The translations under genes and the position numbers were made by a program. The notes beneath the pieces are model-generated. The model searched no databases. It was not told where the DNA came from and saw only the letters and a list, made by a program, of their open reading frames with translations. A stretch of DNA of 33,285 nucleotides, taken from contig CAZULF010000009.1 in assembly GCA_964621215.1 (NCBI GenBank), positions 1 to 33,285 on the forward strand, in the 5' to 3' direction. The DNA comes from CAZULF01 sp964621215. Its GTDB lineage: Bacteria > Pseudomonadota > Gammaproteobacteria > UBA1113. Shown in pieces: positions 17,095 to 25,158 of the stretch. The stretch's first letter is position 1. Every line of letters starts with the position of its first letter.

Positions 17095-19146
17095 TTAGCT
17101 TGATAGACTTGTTTGTGCTGCAATAGGTTCAGGGGCCGCAGATGCAGAGATAGAAACGCTTCTGCCCTGTGCAAACACTCCAAGATTAGCTAGGGCCGGA
17201 TAGGTTTGTGATGTCACCGTCGCCTCGGCATTATTATCAGGTAACTCTATTGATAACGTTCTGATAGCGGTTTCACGTAATTCATCTACCCCAACGTTGA
17301 CGTTACTAAATTTAGCATATCTGGCAAAAGCATTAAGAAATGTTGGTTGAAATTCGGACCGGAGTTCTGCTAGAGAATTTAATCGAAGATAGAAGGCAAA
17401 TAATTCTGTTTGAATTGGATCTGAAAGTTTATTTTTTAATCTATCAAATTCTCGTCTGCATGGTTCTGCCCTACGCTCAGCTTGTTGCATAAGATTTGTG
17501 AGAAACTGCTGGATTATTTGCTTACTACTCGTCATCGATTTTTCAGATTCTGTTTTTTTCGCTGTCAAGTCGGTTACTTCTTTTTCAAGAGTAGCTTTTT
17601 CTGCTTTTTTTTGTTTGATGGTGATTTCATTATAACTGTAAGTAGTGCAATATACGGTAACGCGATAATTAAACTCTGTAGCTTCTTTGCTGGGTATATA
17701 CCACCATACTAATTCGCCCGCATCCGGTTTACAAGTCCAGTTCAAAAATGTTCCATTTGCCTTTCCTGCTGGCGAAAGTTCTTCATAACTAACATTGGTA
17801 AATCTAATTCTAGGCTGCGTTAGTTCACCCCGATGACGCTGTGCATAAAACATATCTGGGAAGAATGGAACCCAGAGAGGGAGAGCCGCATCATCGCCGC
17901 GCTTAACAGGCTCATTCACATGCCAGCTTGCCAATACTGTCAAATCCTCTTTGCTTAGTTTTTTAATTTCTTCATTGAGTTGTTGTATTTGTTCCTTTTT
18001 ATCCTTAATTTTGCGTTGATAATTTCCTGTTTGTTGCTGTGATCTTCTAAACTGGTTTAAATGAGACTCGGCACTCTCCCTATCTGACTCCACATCCAAA
18101 TTGTCAAATATCCCAGATACGTTAAGAAAAAGATTTATATCGGGATTTACAGGCTCCTGTGTAGTGACTTCTCTCGTAGTATCAGCGTCATTCAATGCTG
18201 CTGTTATTACAGAGGATATTTCCTGAAATAAAACAACTTGTGCTGCAGCTTGTTCAGCATTGCGTAAAACTGATGCTGCATCAGACAAGCTAGAATTTAT
18301 CTTAGCTTGCAACGAAACATTCATTCCCATCGGTGCAACTAACTGGAACGCATTAGCAGGTATAGCCGACGGAGTGGAAAGCTTTTCCAATATGATTACG
18401 CGATCATCGCTGGTTAGCAAATTCAGCATCACCGCATTATTTTTATCTATCGCTGAAAATATAATGTCTAGAAGACTCATTATATTTGCATTATTTCTAT
18501 GATCATCTTTAAATCTATTTAACCAAAGGGTCAATTCATCGAAATTTTTCTTTGCTGATTTTCCTTGGTTGAATACAAATAAAATAGCATTCGATGCTGT
18601 TTTAAAGTTGGGTAAATAAGTAATAAAGTTCTCAAGTACATTTTTAAATGCAAAGCCACCATCTCTGGGATTAATAATGCTCTCCAAATCAAGCACAAAA
18701 ACCACTTTAGATGTTTTACTCGATCTTGCTGCAATGAGTTGAGCAAGACTGACAGCTATTTCTTTTGCTCCATATTGATTTTCTTCGCAATTAAGTTTGC
18801 CATTTTGTTGATAAAAAATAGGACTAAAACCAGGAACATCAAGAAAAATAGGCTGTCTAGCATCGTGTTCGTGTCTATGAGAAACAACAACACGTGTCGT
18901 CTGAGTAGTCATGCCATCTCTTATTTCAGACTCAGGGAAACCACAGGGAACAGGTCGTCCAGCTTCTTTTGTAAAGCATGTAGCGTTTAAATAGTTAAAA
19001 ACGGTACTTACCCCAGCTCCGGATGAACCAACGACAAGTACAACAGACTCTTCAGATAATTTTCTGGTATTGCTGAAGGTAGGACGCAATTCTTCTGCAA
19101 TCTGGATTAATAATCTTTCATTGAGTTCCGGCATAATTTTAGTCAT
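17095..19146 (-). CDS. P-loop GTPase-like/coiled-coil protein of cassette 1 (683 aa) with an altered Walker A
   Basis: The N-terminal domain resembles TRAFAC-class GTPases (AIG1/septin/dynamin-like): a beta strand and loop VVLVVGSSGAGVSTVFNYLN (residues 35-54), a Thr-rich switch-like stretch GMTTQTTRVVV (78-88), DVPGF matching the G3 motif DxxG (D103-G106), and a later strand ILFVFNQGKS at the G4 position. The Walker A lysine is replaced by valine (V46 in GAGVST), so nucleotide binding may be weak or lost. After residue 340 come a coiled coil (about 345-400), a compact beta-rich stretch with many aromatics (about 400-505), a second coiled coil (about 505-580) and a conserved C-terminal tail. 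That tail matches the incomplete protein at 32827-33285. AGAGGTGAT is an excellent ribosome binding site, and a promoter lies at 19186-19215. Function unknown. Confidence 0.85.
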   Translation of the reverse strand: MTKIMPELNERLLIQIAEELRPTFSNTRKLSEESVVLVVGSSGAGVSTVFNYLNATCFTKEAGRPVPCGFPESEIRDGMTTQTTRVVVSHRHEHDARQPIFLDVPGFSPIFYQQNGKLNCEENQYGAKEIAVSLAQLIAARSSKTSKVVFVLDLESIINPRDGGFAFKNVLENFITYLPNFKTASNAILFVFNQGKSAKKNFDELTLWLNRFKDDHRNNANIMSLLDIIFSAIDKNNAVMLNLLTSDDRVIILEKLSTPSAIPANAFQLVAPMGMNVSLQAKINSSLSDAASVLRNAEQAAAQVVLFQEISSVITAALNDADTTREVTTQEPVNPDINLFLNVSGIFDNLDVESDRESAESHLNQFRRSQQQTGNYQRKIKDKKEQIQQLNEEIKKLSKEDLTVLASWHVNEPVKRGDDAALPLWVPFFPDMFYAQRHRGELTQPRIRFTNVSYEELSPAGKANGTFLNWTCKPDAGELVWWYIPSKEATEFNYRVTVYCTTYSYNEITIKQKKAEKATLEKEVTDLTAKKTESEKSMTSSKQIIQQFLTNLMQQAERRAEPCRREFDRLKNKLSDPIQTELFAFYLRLNSLAELRSEFQPTFLNAFARYAKFSNVNVGVDELRETAIRTLSIELPDNNAEATVTSQTYPALANLGVFAQGRSVSISASAAPEPIAAQTSLSS

Positions 19147-19185
19147 ATTTATATCACCTCTTCAGTCATTGCAAAAAAGCGTGAC

Positions 19186-19215
19186 AGTATAGTGACTCCT
19201 AGCCCGGGATATCAA
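19186..19215 (-). promoter_or_regulatory. Predicted sigma-70 promoter of cassette 1
   Basis: On the minus strand TTGATA (19215-19210) and TATACT (19191-19186) are 18 bp apart, about 40 bp upstream of the 683-aa gene's ATG. This would drive the P-loop gene and the 1567-aa gene together. Sequence match only. Confidence 0.55.
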
Positions 19216-19216
19216 T

Positions 19217-19230
19217 TGTCCAAAAGGACA
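19217..19230. promoter_or_regulatory. Small dyad beside the cassette 1 promoter (possible operator)
   Basis: TGTCC-AAAA-GGACA is a perfect 5-bp inverted repeat one base upstream of the -35 box of the cassette promoter, in the gap shared with the divergent MATE gene. It could be an operator for either gene or a chance palindrome. Confidence 0.3.
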
Positions 19231-19286
19231 TATTTTCACTATTTCCCGACTACCTAATGTATCAAAAATATGCTATCTTTGGCGAC

Positions 19287-20636
19287 ATGAAAACATTTTT
19301 AAAAGAGAATAAGCTACTCTTCATTCTAGCTGTCCCCTTAGTACTCAATTACTTTATTGAAGGTTGGCCGGGCTTTGTTAATAATATTTTCTTAGCTCAT
19401 CTAGGTGAGGCCTCTCTAGCTGCTGGTGCGATTGTGAGTAGTGCCTTTAGCAGCATTTTGTTATTTTTTTATGGTGTGTTAGCTGCCGCTAGCACGTTGA
19501 TCGCACACCATTATGGTGCGAAAGAACATCCCGCCATAGGTGAAGTGTTACGAGATTCCGTTTTAATTGGTATCGTATGCAGCGTGATATTACTTATTCT
19601 ATTATGGTATGGCAGTGATATTTTGTTGTGGGCTGGTCAACCACCCGATCTCATTCAATTAGCCAAGCCTTACTTACATGGATTGATGTTTGCTGTTGTT
19701 CCTGATTTTGCGACTATGATTTTATGGCAATTCTTTATTGGTTTGGGAAAACCAAAAATCACTCTCATTTCTTCGCTACTTTATGTACCAATTAGTATTT
19801 TCGCGAACTACGCGCTGATGTTTGGACACTTTGGTTTTCCAGCATTAGGCATGTTAGGAATTGGTTTGGGCACTGCCGCTGGTTTTTGGATTTTATTAGC
19901 GGGTTTCATTGTTTATATCTGGTTAATGCCCAAGTATCATATTTACTTTAAAGCGTTGTTCTCTTCTGTTAAAACTACGCATATTGCTGCCATTATGCGT
20001 ATGGGCTTGCCCATGGGAATTATGTTCAGCATCGATTTAAGTTTCCTTATGCTAGCGGTATTTTTTGCCGGAAAATTAGGAACTACCGCCGTCGCAGCAC
20101 AACAAATTGGATTACAAGTAACCGGACTGACTTTTATTATTTTGGCCGGTTTATCGCAAGCTATTACCGTAAGAATCGGACACACTTGGGGAGCGAAAGA
20201 TTATTCTGCAGCGAGTGTGATCTGCTGGTCGGGTTTCTGGATGGGTACCGTTTTAGGTTTGTTTTTTAGTATATTATTATGGTTTAAACCATTATGGTTA
20301 ATTGGTTTTGATTTTGATATACACGATCCTAATAATGCTGAAATTATACGCGTAGCCACCGTGTTATTGGTGGCGTTTGGATTTTTCCAACTTGCCAATA
20401 CCTTCCGTTACACTTTTTTCGCCGTCTTGCGAGGATTAAAAGATACCGCATTTCCCGCAGTCTTTTCCTTGATTGGATTTTATGGCATTGCCATCGGTTT
20501 AGGATACCCGTTATTATTTCACTGGCATGGAACCCTATTCCAATTTTGGATATTAACTAGCTTGGCTATTTTACTGATTGTGATCGCCATGTATTTTAGG
20601 TTTGCGCATTTAATTAAAAAGTCACGCTTAATGTAG
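19287..20636 (+). CDS. MATE family multidrug/toxin efflux transporter
   Basis: The 449-residue protein has about twelve membrane segments and the two-bundle layout of MATE (NorM/DinF-type) antiporters, which export cationic drugs or metabolites using Na+ or H+ gradients. Typical stretches are NIFLAHLGEASLAAGAIV near the N-terminus and the matching AGKLGTTAVAAQQIGLQV in the second half, where MATE proteins repeat the pattern. I start it at the ATG at 19287 (MKTFLKENKLLF). An in-frame ATG at 19257 would add ten residues but lies in AT-rich sequence that looks like a promoter (TATGCTATC). Neither start has a strong ribosome binding site. The stop TAG lies inside a palindromic repeat. Substrate unknown. 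Confidence 0.88.
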   Translation: MKTFLKENKLLFILAVPLVLNYFIEGWPGFVNNIFLAHLGEASLAAGAIVSSAFSSILLFFYGVLAAASTLIAHHYGAKEHPAIGEVLRDSVLIGIVCSVILLILLWYGSDILLWAGQPPDLIQLAKPYLHGLMFAVVPDFATMILWQFFIGLGKPKITLISSLLYVPISIFANYALMFGHFGFPALGMLGIGLGTAAGFWILLAGFIVYIWLMPKYHIYFKALFSSVKTTHIAAIMRMGLPMGIMFSIDLSFLMLAVFFAGKLGTTAVAAQQIGLQVTGLTFIILAGLSQAITVRIGHTWGAKDYSAASVICWSGFWMGTVLGLFFSILLWFKPLWLIGFDFDIHDPNNAEIIRVATVLLVAFGFFQLANTFRYTFFAVLRGLKDTAFPAVFSLIGFYGIAIGLGYPLLFHWHGTLFQFWILTSLAILLIVIAMYFRFAHLIKKSRLM

Positions 20637-20667
20637 CCTGGATGCAGCGAAGCGGAATCCAGGCTAC
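20633..20667. repeat. 35-bp palindromic repeat, second family, at the MATE stop codon
   Basis: GTAGCCTGGAT (20633-20643) and ATCCAGGCTAC (20657-20667) are perfect 11-bp inverted arms around GCAGCGAAGCGGA. The MATE stop codon (20634-20636) is inside the left arm. The element fills most of the gap between the convergent MATE and phnA genes and could terminate transcription in both directions, though no T-run follows. Degraded relatives are at 12331-12362 and perhaps 27466-27478. Confidence 0.8.
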
Positions 20668-20679
20668 GGAGATGCGACC

Positions 20680-21021
20680 CTATATCTTCTTCACAAACTG
20701 CGATTTCAGATGCATGGCACCGATGCCATCAATCTTGCAATCAATATCGTGGTCGCCTTCAACTAATCGGATGTTTTTGACTTTCGTTCCCACTTTGACC
20801 ACTAACGAAGAACCTTTTACTTTCAAATCTTTTATCACCGTAACGGTATCGCCATCTTGAAGGACATTACCATTGGCATCTTTAATCACTTTGACGGAAT
20901 CAGAGCCTTCGGCTGTTGCTTCTTTCAACCATTCATGCGCGCATTCGGGACAAATAAAAAATATATCTTGCTCATAGGTATATTCAGAATTACATTTTGG
21001 ACATTTAGGTAAGGTGGTCAT
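20680..21021 (-). CDS. phnA: PhnA/YjdM-type zinc ribbon protein
   Basis: The 113-residue protein has an N-terminal zinc ribbon with two CxxC pairs (C7/C10 in KCPKC and C24/C27 in ICPEC), followed by the PhnA domain (KDANGNVLQDGDTVTVIKDL, then VKGSSLVVKVGTKVKNIRL). This family (E. coli YjdM) is named after the phosphonate cluster, but YjdM itself is not needed for phosphonate use and its role is unclear. No other phn gene is nearby. It lies just downstream of the alcohol dehydrogenase pseudogene on the same strand and may be read from that gene's promoter. Confidence 0.93.
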   Translation of the reverse strand: MTTLPKCPKCNSEYTYEQDIFFICPECAHEWLKEATAEGSDSVKVIKDANGNVLQDGDTVTVIKDLKVKGSSLVVKVGTKVKNIRLVEGDHDIDCKIDGIGAMHLKSQFVKKI

Positions 21022-21041
21022 AATTTCAGTTCAATCCTGTT

Positions 21042-21846
21042 TTACGATAGTGAGGCCATATCAATCACAAAGCGATATTTTACATCATTGTGTGTTTGTG
21101 GAATAGTATTAATGATAACTCTATATTGATTGGCATGTTCAGTCATCATTTTTTTATCATTTGATAATAACACATCGGTTGCACCTAGCTTTTTAGCATC
21201 GTTGATTTTATTTGGCGAGGTGGTAATGACCGTTACGTGTGCGCCCATCGCATGGGCTATTTTAACTGCCATGTGTCCTAATCCACTAATCCACTAAGCC
21301 AACGACGGCGACTTCATCACCTTTAGCAACATTCCAATGCCGTAATGGAGAATAAGTAGTAATGCCTGCACATAATAGTGGTGCAGCAGATTTTAAATCT
21401 AAATTTTCTGGTAGATGCAATACAAATTTATCGGTTACAACGATAGAATCAGAATATCCACCATAGGTCATTCCGCCACTGTTTTTATCCGGACTGTTAT
21501 AAGTCCACACGCCGCCATTCTCACAATATTGTTCACAATGTTCATGACAACTATTGCAGTTTTGGCATGAATCAACCAGACATCCTACAGCGACATGTTC
21601 ACCTATTCTAAAATTTTTAACATCATGACCTACTGCAAGCACTCTGCCAACAATTTCATGTTCCGGAACAACAGGATAAACTGATGAATGCCATTCATTC
21701 CGCGCAGTATGAACATCTGAGTGACACACACCACAATATAAAATTTGAATGTGTACATCGTGTGGTAATAATTCCCGACGCTCAAAGGCGAACGGTTTCA
21801 ATAAATCGGTTGCGCCGTGTGTGGCATATCCACGTGCTTTAATCAT
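21042..21846 (-). pseudogene. Zinc-dependent alcohol dehydrogenase (YahK/Adh family), frameshifted and internally deleted
   Basis: The N-terminal 186 codons match cinnamyl-alcohol-type dehydrogenases such as YahK: catalytic-zinc residues in GVCHSD (C41, H42) and PEHE (H63, E64), and structural-zinc cysteines C94, C97, C100 and C108. The cofactor motif should read VVGLGGLGHM. Here an 8-bp tandem duplication (CTAATCCA twice, 21278-21293) shifts the frame and gives VVGLVD-stop. Beyond it the normal frame resumes at MAVKIAHAMGAHVTVITTSP, then jumps from NTIPQTHN directly to DVKYRFVID, which is the extreme C-terminus of the family; about 90 residues are gone. Two independent lesions make this a pseudogene. 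The start ATG still has AAAAGGA upstream. Confidence 0.9.
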
Positions 21847-21913
21847 CTTTCTATATCCTTTTAATCAATACTGTTTTAAAAAAATCAATTAAATCAACTA
21901 TACATTATGGAAA

Positions 21914-21970
21914 TTATAAGCTTAATTCACTGTGCGACCCAATACGCACCAAATCTAATGCGCAGTATAA
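21914..21970 (-). pseudogene. C-terminal remnant of a YafQ/RelE-type toxin
   Basis: Directly after the antitoxin's TAA, in the same frame, 18 codons read LYCALDLVRIGSHSELSL and then TAA. The core LDLVRIGSHSEL matches the usual end of YafQ/RelE-family mRNA interferases (LxLVRxGxHSxLF). The rest of a roughly 90-residue toxin, including its catalytic residues, is absent. I read this as a deletion that removed the toxin and kept its last codons. The match is short, so it remains a probable call. Confidence 0.6.
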
Positions 21971-22237
21971 TTAATCGTCCTCATTATTTAAACTTTCCAA
22001 CAAATCATCTATCCTTTTAATTTTTACCACATTCCCTCGCCTTACTGCTTTCATCGCCTCTATAGTTACTTCATTAGGCGTCAGCGGTTCAAATGGAAAG
22101 GTTTTATCCTTTGCAATGCGCGTAAGTAAAATACGAAAGGCGTCAGAAATAGTAAAGCCCATTGCAGCTAAAACAGCCGCAGCTTCTTCTTTAATGTGTT
22201 CATCAATTCGAGCACGTACAACAGCGTTTGTAGTCAT
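21971..22237 (-). CDS. RelB/DinJ-family antitoxin, orphan
   Basis: The 88-residue protein has the DinJ/RelB pattern: an N-terminal ribbon-helix-helix (TTNAVVRARIDEHIKEEAAA, then VLAAMGFTISDAFRILLTRI) that binds DNA and dimerises, and a C-terminal arm (FEPLTPNEVTIEAMKA) that normally wraps the toxin. AGAGGAAG precedes the ATG. In an intact pair the yafQ/relE toxin would follow on this strand; here only a probable 18-codon remnant is present. A lone antitoxin may persist as a neutral relic, may repress its own promoter, or may neutralise related toxins elsewhere in the genome. Confidence 0.88.
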   Translation of the reverse strand: MTTNAVVRARIDEHIKEEAAAVLAAMGFTISDAFRILLTRIAKDKTFPFEPLTPNEVTIEAMKAVRRGNVVKIKRIDDLLESLNNEDD

Positions 22238-22523
22238 TGTTTTCTTCCTCTAGAGCTCAATATATAGGATAGGATATCAAAATATGGCAGCCTCATGAGC
22301 CACATTGCGGCCCAAAATAATATTAAAAGCAAGATATAATCAACCATCGGGTTTCAAATTAGCTCATCTCCCTTGAGGCACATTTCAACCCTGTCCGAAA
22401 AGAATAAGCTAAAATATCCTATTTATCATAAAATTATTACTGGTTTTCAATAAATAATGATTGCTTTACGATTTTTTTTGGTTTAGACTATGGAGAGCTA
22501 TTCATTTTATCTAAGGGGTTAAA

Positions 22524-23081
22524 ATGCGCACATACTCTCTATCAAACCGTTCGACTATTCGAATAACACTCTACTGTATTCTGGGATTAATTGTTATTCT
22601 AGCACTGTATCCATGGCTATTGCCTCATAGTGATACGGGAAGCTTTTTGTTAGAGATGTATCATTTGCCCACACCTCAAGGTAATATATTTGATATAAGA
22701 TCGTATAATTTCAGCTTATGGACTCGCTTGCTCGGATTTATAAGTACTTTATTTTTGTTTTCACCTTTAATTATAGCTACATTGGTCACATTACAACTTT
22801 GTAAAAAATCTGCAACACCAGCCATTTTTAGTGTGAAAACTGGCAATACATGTATCAAATTAGGCCTTTTCTATTTAATAAGTACGTTTTTATTACAACC
22901 TATAGGACAGATAGGATTAACTCTTGCAACCTCTTTAAATAATCCGGGACATCGTTTTGCCGCAATCAGTATCGATATCAATCAACTTACAGCTATTTTA
23001 TTTAGTTTACTGTTAATATTACTTGGGCAAGTTATTAAATTAGGATGTACCATTAACGAAGAAAATCGTTATACGATTTAA
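22524..23081 (+). CDS. DUF2975 family membrane protein
   Basis: The 185-residue protein has four predicted membrane segments (about 12-32, 66-86, 107-130 and 150-172) and the overall look of DUF2975 proteins, with the loop RLGLFYLISTFLLQ-like region and a hydrophobic last segment followed by a short cytoplasmic tail. AAGGGG lies eight bases upstream of the ATG. DUF2975 genes are usually paired with a small XRE regulator of the YozG type, as here: the next gene starts 8 bp downstream. The pair's role is unknown; membrane-linked control of the regulator is an inference. Confidence 0.8.
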   Translation: MRTYSLSNRSTIRITLYCILGLIVILALYPWLLPHSDTGSFLLEMYHLPTPQGNIFDIRSYNFSLWTRLLGFISTLFLFSPLIIATLVTLQLCKKSATPAIFSVKTGNTCIKLGLFYLISTFLLQPIGQIGLTLATSLNNPGHRFAAISIDINQLTAILFSLLLILLGQVIKLGCTINEENRYTI

Positions 23082-23089
23082 GGAAAAAT

Positions 23090-23296
23090 ATGTCCATTAT
23101 TATTGAACTCGATGTTATGCTGGCTAAACGAAAAATGAAACTGCAAGAGCTGGCTGCACAGGTAGGCATTACCATACAAAATCTTTCTATTTTAAAAAAT
23201 GGTCACGCCAAAGCGATACGGATCGAAACACTTAATGCGATTTGTGCTGCCTTGGACTGTCAACCCGGTGACTTATTACGATTTGAAAAGGCTTAA
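23090..23296 (+). CDS. Small XRE/Cro-type helix-turn-helix regulator
   Basis: The 68-residue protein is almost entirely one helix-turn-helix domain (MLAKRKMKLQELAAQVGIT, then IQNLSILKNGHAKAIRIETL) ending in LDCQPGDLLRFEKA, the typical end of YozG/HTH_26-type regulators that partner DUF2975 proteins. AAGGAAAA precedes the ATG. The proC start is one base after its stop, so the regulator, DUF2975 and proCBA genes are probably on one transcript. Whether it controls proline synthesis or only its own pair cannot be read from the sequence. Confidence 0.88.
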   Translation: MSIIIELDVMLAKRKMKLQELAAQVGITIQNLSILKNGHAKAIRIETLNAICAALDCQPGDLLRFEKA

Positions 23297-23297
23297 T

Positions 23298-24095
23298 ATG
23301 AATGTATTATTGATTGGATGCGGAAATATAGGCTTAGCTTTACTAAAAATATGGTCTCAAAATGATATGCCCCACAATATTCTAGTTGTGCAACCGAGCA
23401 TGTCTCATGCTGAGGAGTTTAGCAAGCATAATTCTATAAAATTTATAAATGATCTCAGCTTAGTTCCGTCAAGTTTTATGGTAGATATCATCGTGCTAGC
23501 GGTGAAGCCGCAGAAGCTGGCTGAGGTTGCGCCCTACTTAAAACAGTGCAATAGTCATGCGATAATCGTATCATTATTGGCGGGGGTCAAACATAGTCAA
23601 CTCGTTGCGCTAGCGCCAACTCACGCTAAAATCATCAGAATAATGCCCAATGTAGCCATTAAAACGGGAAAAAGTATTAACCTTGCTTTTACTACAGACC
23701 AATCTAATTTGCACGATATAGAAAATATATTCTCGCCTTCAGGTAAAATGATATGGCTAGAAAACGAGAATGATCTTGATGCATTGACCCCCATTTCAGG
23801 CTCTGGACCCGCGTATTTTTTCTTGTTAGCTGAGTTATTGCGAGCAGAGACAGTTAAAATGGGCATTGATGATGAAACCGCTAGAAAAGTTATTTATGAA
23901 CTTTTTATAGGTAGCGCCAGCTTAATATATGAAGATACCGATTATGAAGAAATGATAAATTCTGTCACAAGCAAAAAAGGAGTGACTGCTGCCGCATTAG
24001 CTATTATGCGCCCTGCGATGCAAGATATCATTAGTAAAAGTTTACAAGCCGCATTAAAACGAGCACAGGAATTATCTGATGAACATCGTCGTTAA
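23298..24095 (+). CDS. proC: Pyrroline-5-carboxylate reductase
   Basis: This is the last enzyme of proline synthesis, reducing P5C with NAD(P)H. The 265-residue product has the Rossmann start MNVLLIGCGNIGLALL, the AVKPQKL stretch, RIMPNVA and the substrate-binding PISGSGPAYFFLLAE. The C-terminal signature reads INSVTSKKGVTAAALAIM, where most family members have TSPGGTT, a mild variation. The ATG at 23298 is preferred to an earlier in-frame GTG at 23199 that would overlap the regulator gene. It overlaps proB by 17 bp, which suggests coupled translation. Confidence 0.94.
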   Translation: MNVLLIGCGNIGLALLKIWSQNDMPHNILVVQPSMSHAEEFSKHNSIKFINDLSLVPSSFMVDIIVLAVKPQKLAEVAPYLKQCNSHAIIVSLLAGVKHSQLVALAPTHAKIIRIMPNVAIKTGKSINLAFTTDQSNLHDIENIFSPSGKMIWLENENDLDALTPISGSGPAYFFLLAELLRAETVKMGIDDETARKVIYELFIGSASLIYEDTDYEEMINSVTSKKGVTAAALAIMRPAMQDIISKSLQAALKRAQELSDEHRR

Positions 24096-25149
24096 AGTAG
24101 GAACTCAAAGCATTTTATCCGATCAAGGTTTGCCTATTGAAGAAATCATGCAGACTGTGGTTAGGCAATTGGCCGAATTGCAAAAACAAGATCATAAAGT
24201 TGTTTTTGTAACTTCCGGAGCGGTAGGCTTTGGTCGTGGAATTGCTCGGCAAAGCCTAGGAAAAGAATATGGTTCATCTATAGGTGAAAAGCAACTGCTA
24301 GCTTCACTAGGCCAACATGAATTAATGCATATTTATACCCAATATTTTAAACAGCATAATATACTCACCTCGCAGCTTTTGCTGACAAAAAAAGATTTTT
24401 ATACCCGTCAGCACTATTTAAACATTGCTCGACTCATTACCGAAATTCTTGCTCATGACAATATTATTCCCATAGTGAATGAAAACGATAGTGTTGCTAT
24501 TGAAGAACTCATGTTTACTGATAACGATGAGTTAGCGGGACTTATCGCCGCACAGATCAATGCCGATAAACTTATTATTTTAAGCAATATTGAGGGAGTT
24601 TATACCACTCATCCTAACGAACCTAATGCTGAATTAATTAAAATTATCGATCCAACAGTGAATTGGCCTGACATATCCGATGTTAAAAGCACTCACGGTC
24701 GCGGCGGTATGATTAGCAAATTAAGTACCGCTAAAAAAATGTCTAAGCTGGGGATTGCAACACATATAGCCTCTGTTAATCAGCCCAACATTATTACCCG
24801 ACTCGTTAACAGTGAAGAGATTGGAACGCACATTTTAGCCTGCAATAAACGCTCCAATTTCAAGCGCTGGATTGCTTATAGTCAAGAAAAAACCGCAGGT
24901 ACAATTGTTGTGAATGACTGCTTAAATCAAATATTAAAAGAAAACAAACGAGTCATTAGCCTTTTACCCGTGGGTATCGAGTCTTGCACTGGTCATTTTA
25001 AAAAAGGCGATGTCATTGAAATTTTTGATCCTAAACAACAATTAATTGGATTAGGCATTGCTCGCTACGATGCCGAAGTATTAGAAGAGTTCATTGGACA
25101 AAATAATAAACCGGCTTTTATTCATTATGATCACTTACATATTTTTTAG
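24079..25149 (+). CDS. proB: Glutamate 5-kinase
   Basis: This is the first enzyme of proline synthesis, phosphorylating glutamate. The 356-residue length fits the kinase plus C-terminal PUA-domain form (E. coli 367). Seen in the sequence: the N-terminal VVKVGTQSILSD, VVFVTSGAVGFG, IPIVNENDSVA (the proline/glutamate-binding region), GRGGMISKLSTAKKMSKLGI and a PUA domain from about residue 272 (KTAGTIVVNDCLNQIL, then a GHFKKGDVIEI strand). The usual proline feedback loop region is present, so inhibition by proline is likely but untested. It starts inside the end of proC. Confidence 0.95.
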   Translation: MNIVVKVGTQSILSDQGLPIEEIMQTVVRQLAELQKQDHKVVFVTSGAVGFGRGIARQSLGKEYGSSIGEKQLLASLGQHELMHIYTQYFKQHNILTSQLLLTKKDFYTRQHYLNIARLITEILAHDNIIPIVNENDSVAIEELMFTDNDELAGLIAAQINADKLIILSNIEGVYTTHPNEPNAELIKIIDPTVNWPDISDVKSTHGRGGMISKLSTAKKMSKLGIATHIASVNQPNIITRLVNSEEIGTHILACNKRSNFKRWIAYSQEKTAGTIVVNDCLNQILKENKRVISLLPVGIESCTGHFKKGDVIEIFDPKQQLIGLGIARYDAEVLEEFIGQNNKPAFIHYDHLHIF

Positions 25150-25158
25150 GCCAATACC

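Noticed and set aside
22238..22523. Possible small RNA or hidden gene in the gap upstream of the DUF2975 gene
   Set aside because: The gap is AT-rich, with stops in all frames read and no clear promoter-terminator pair; I see nothing supportable.
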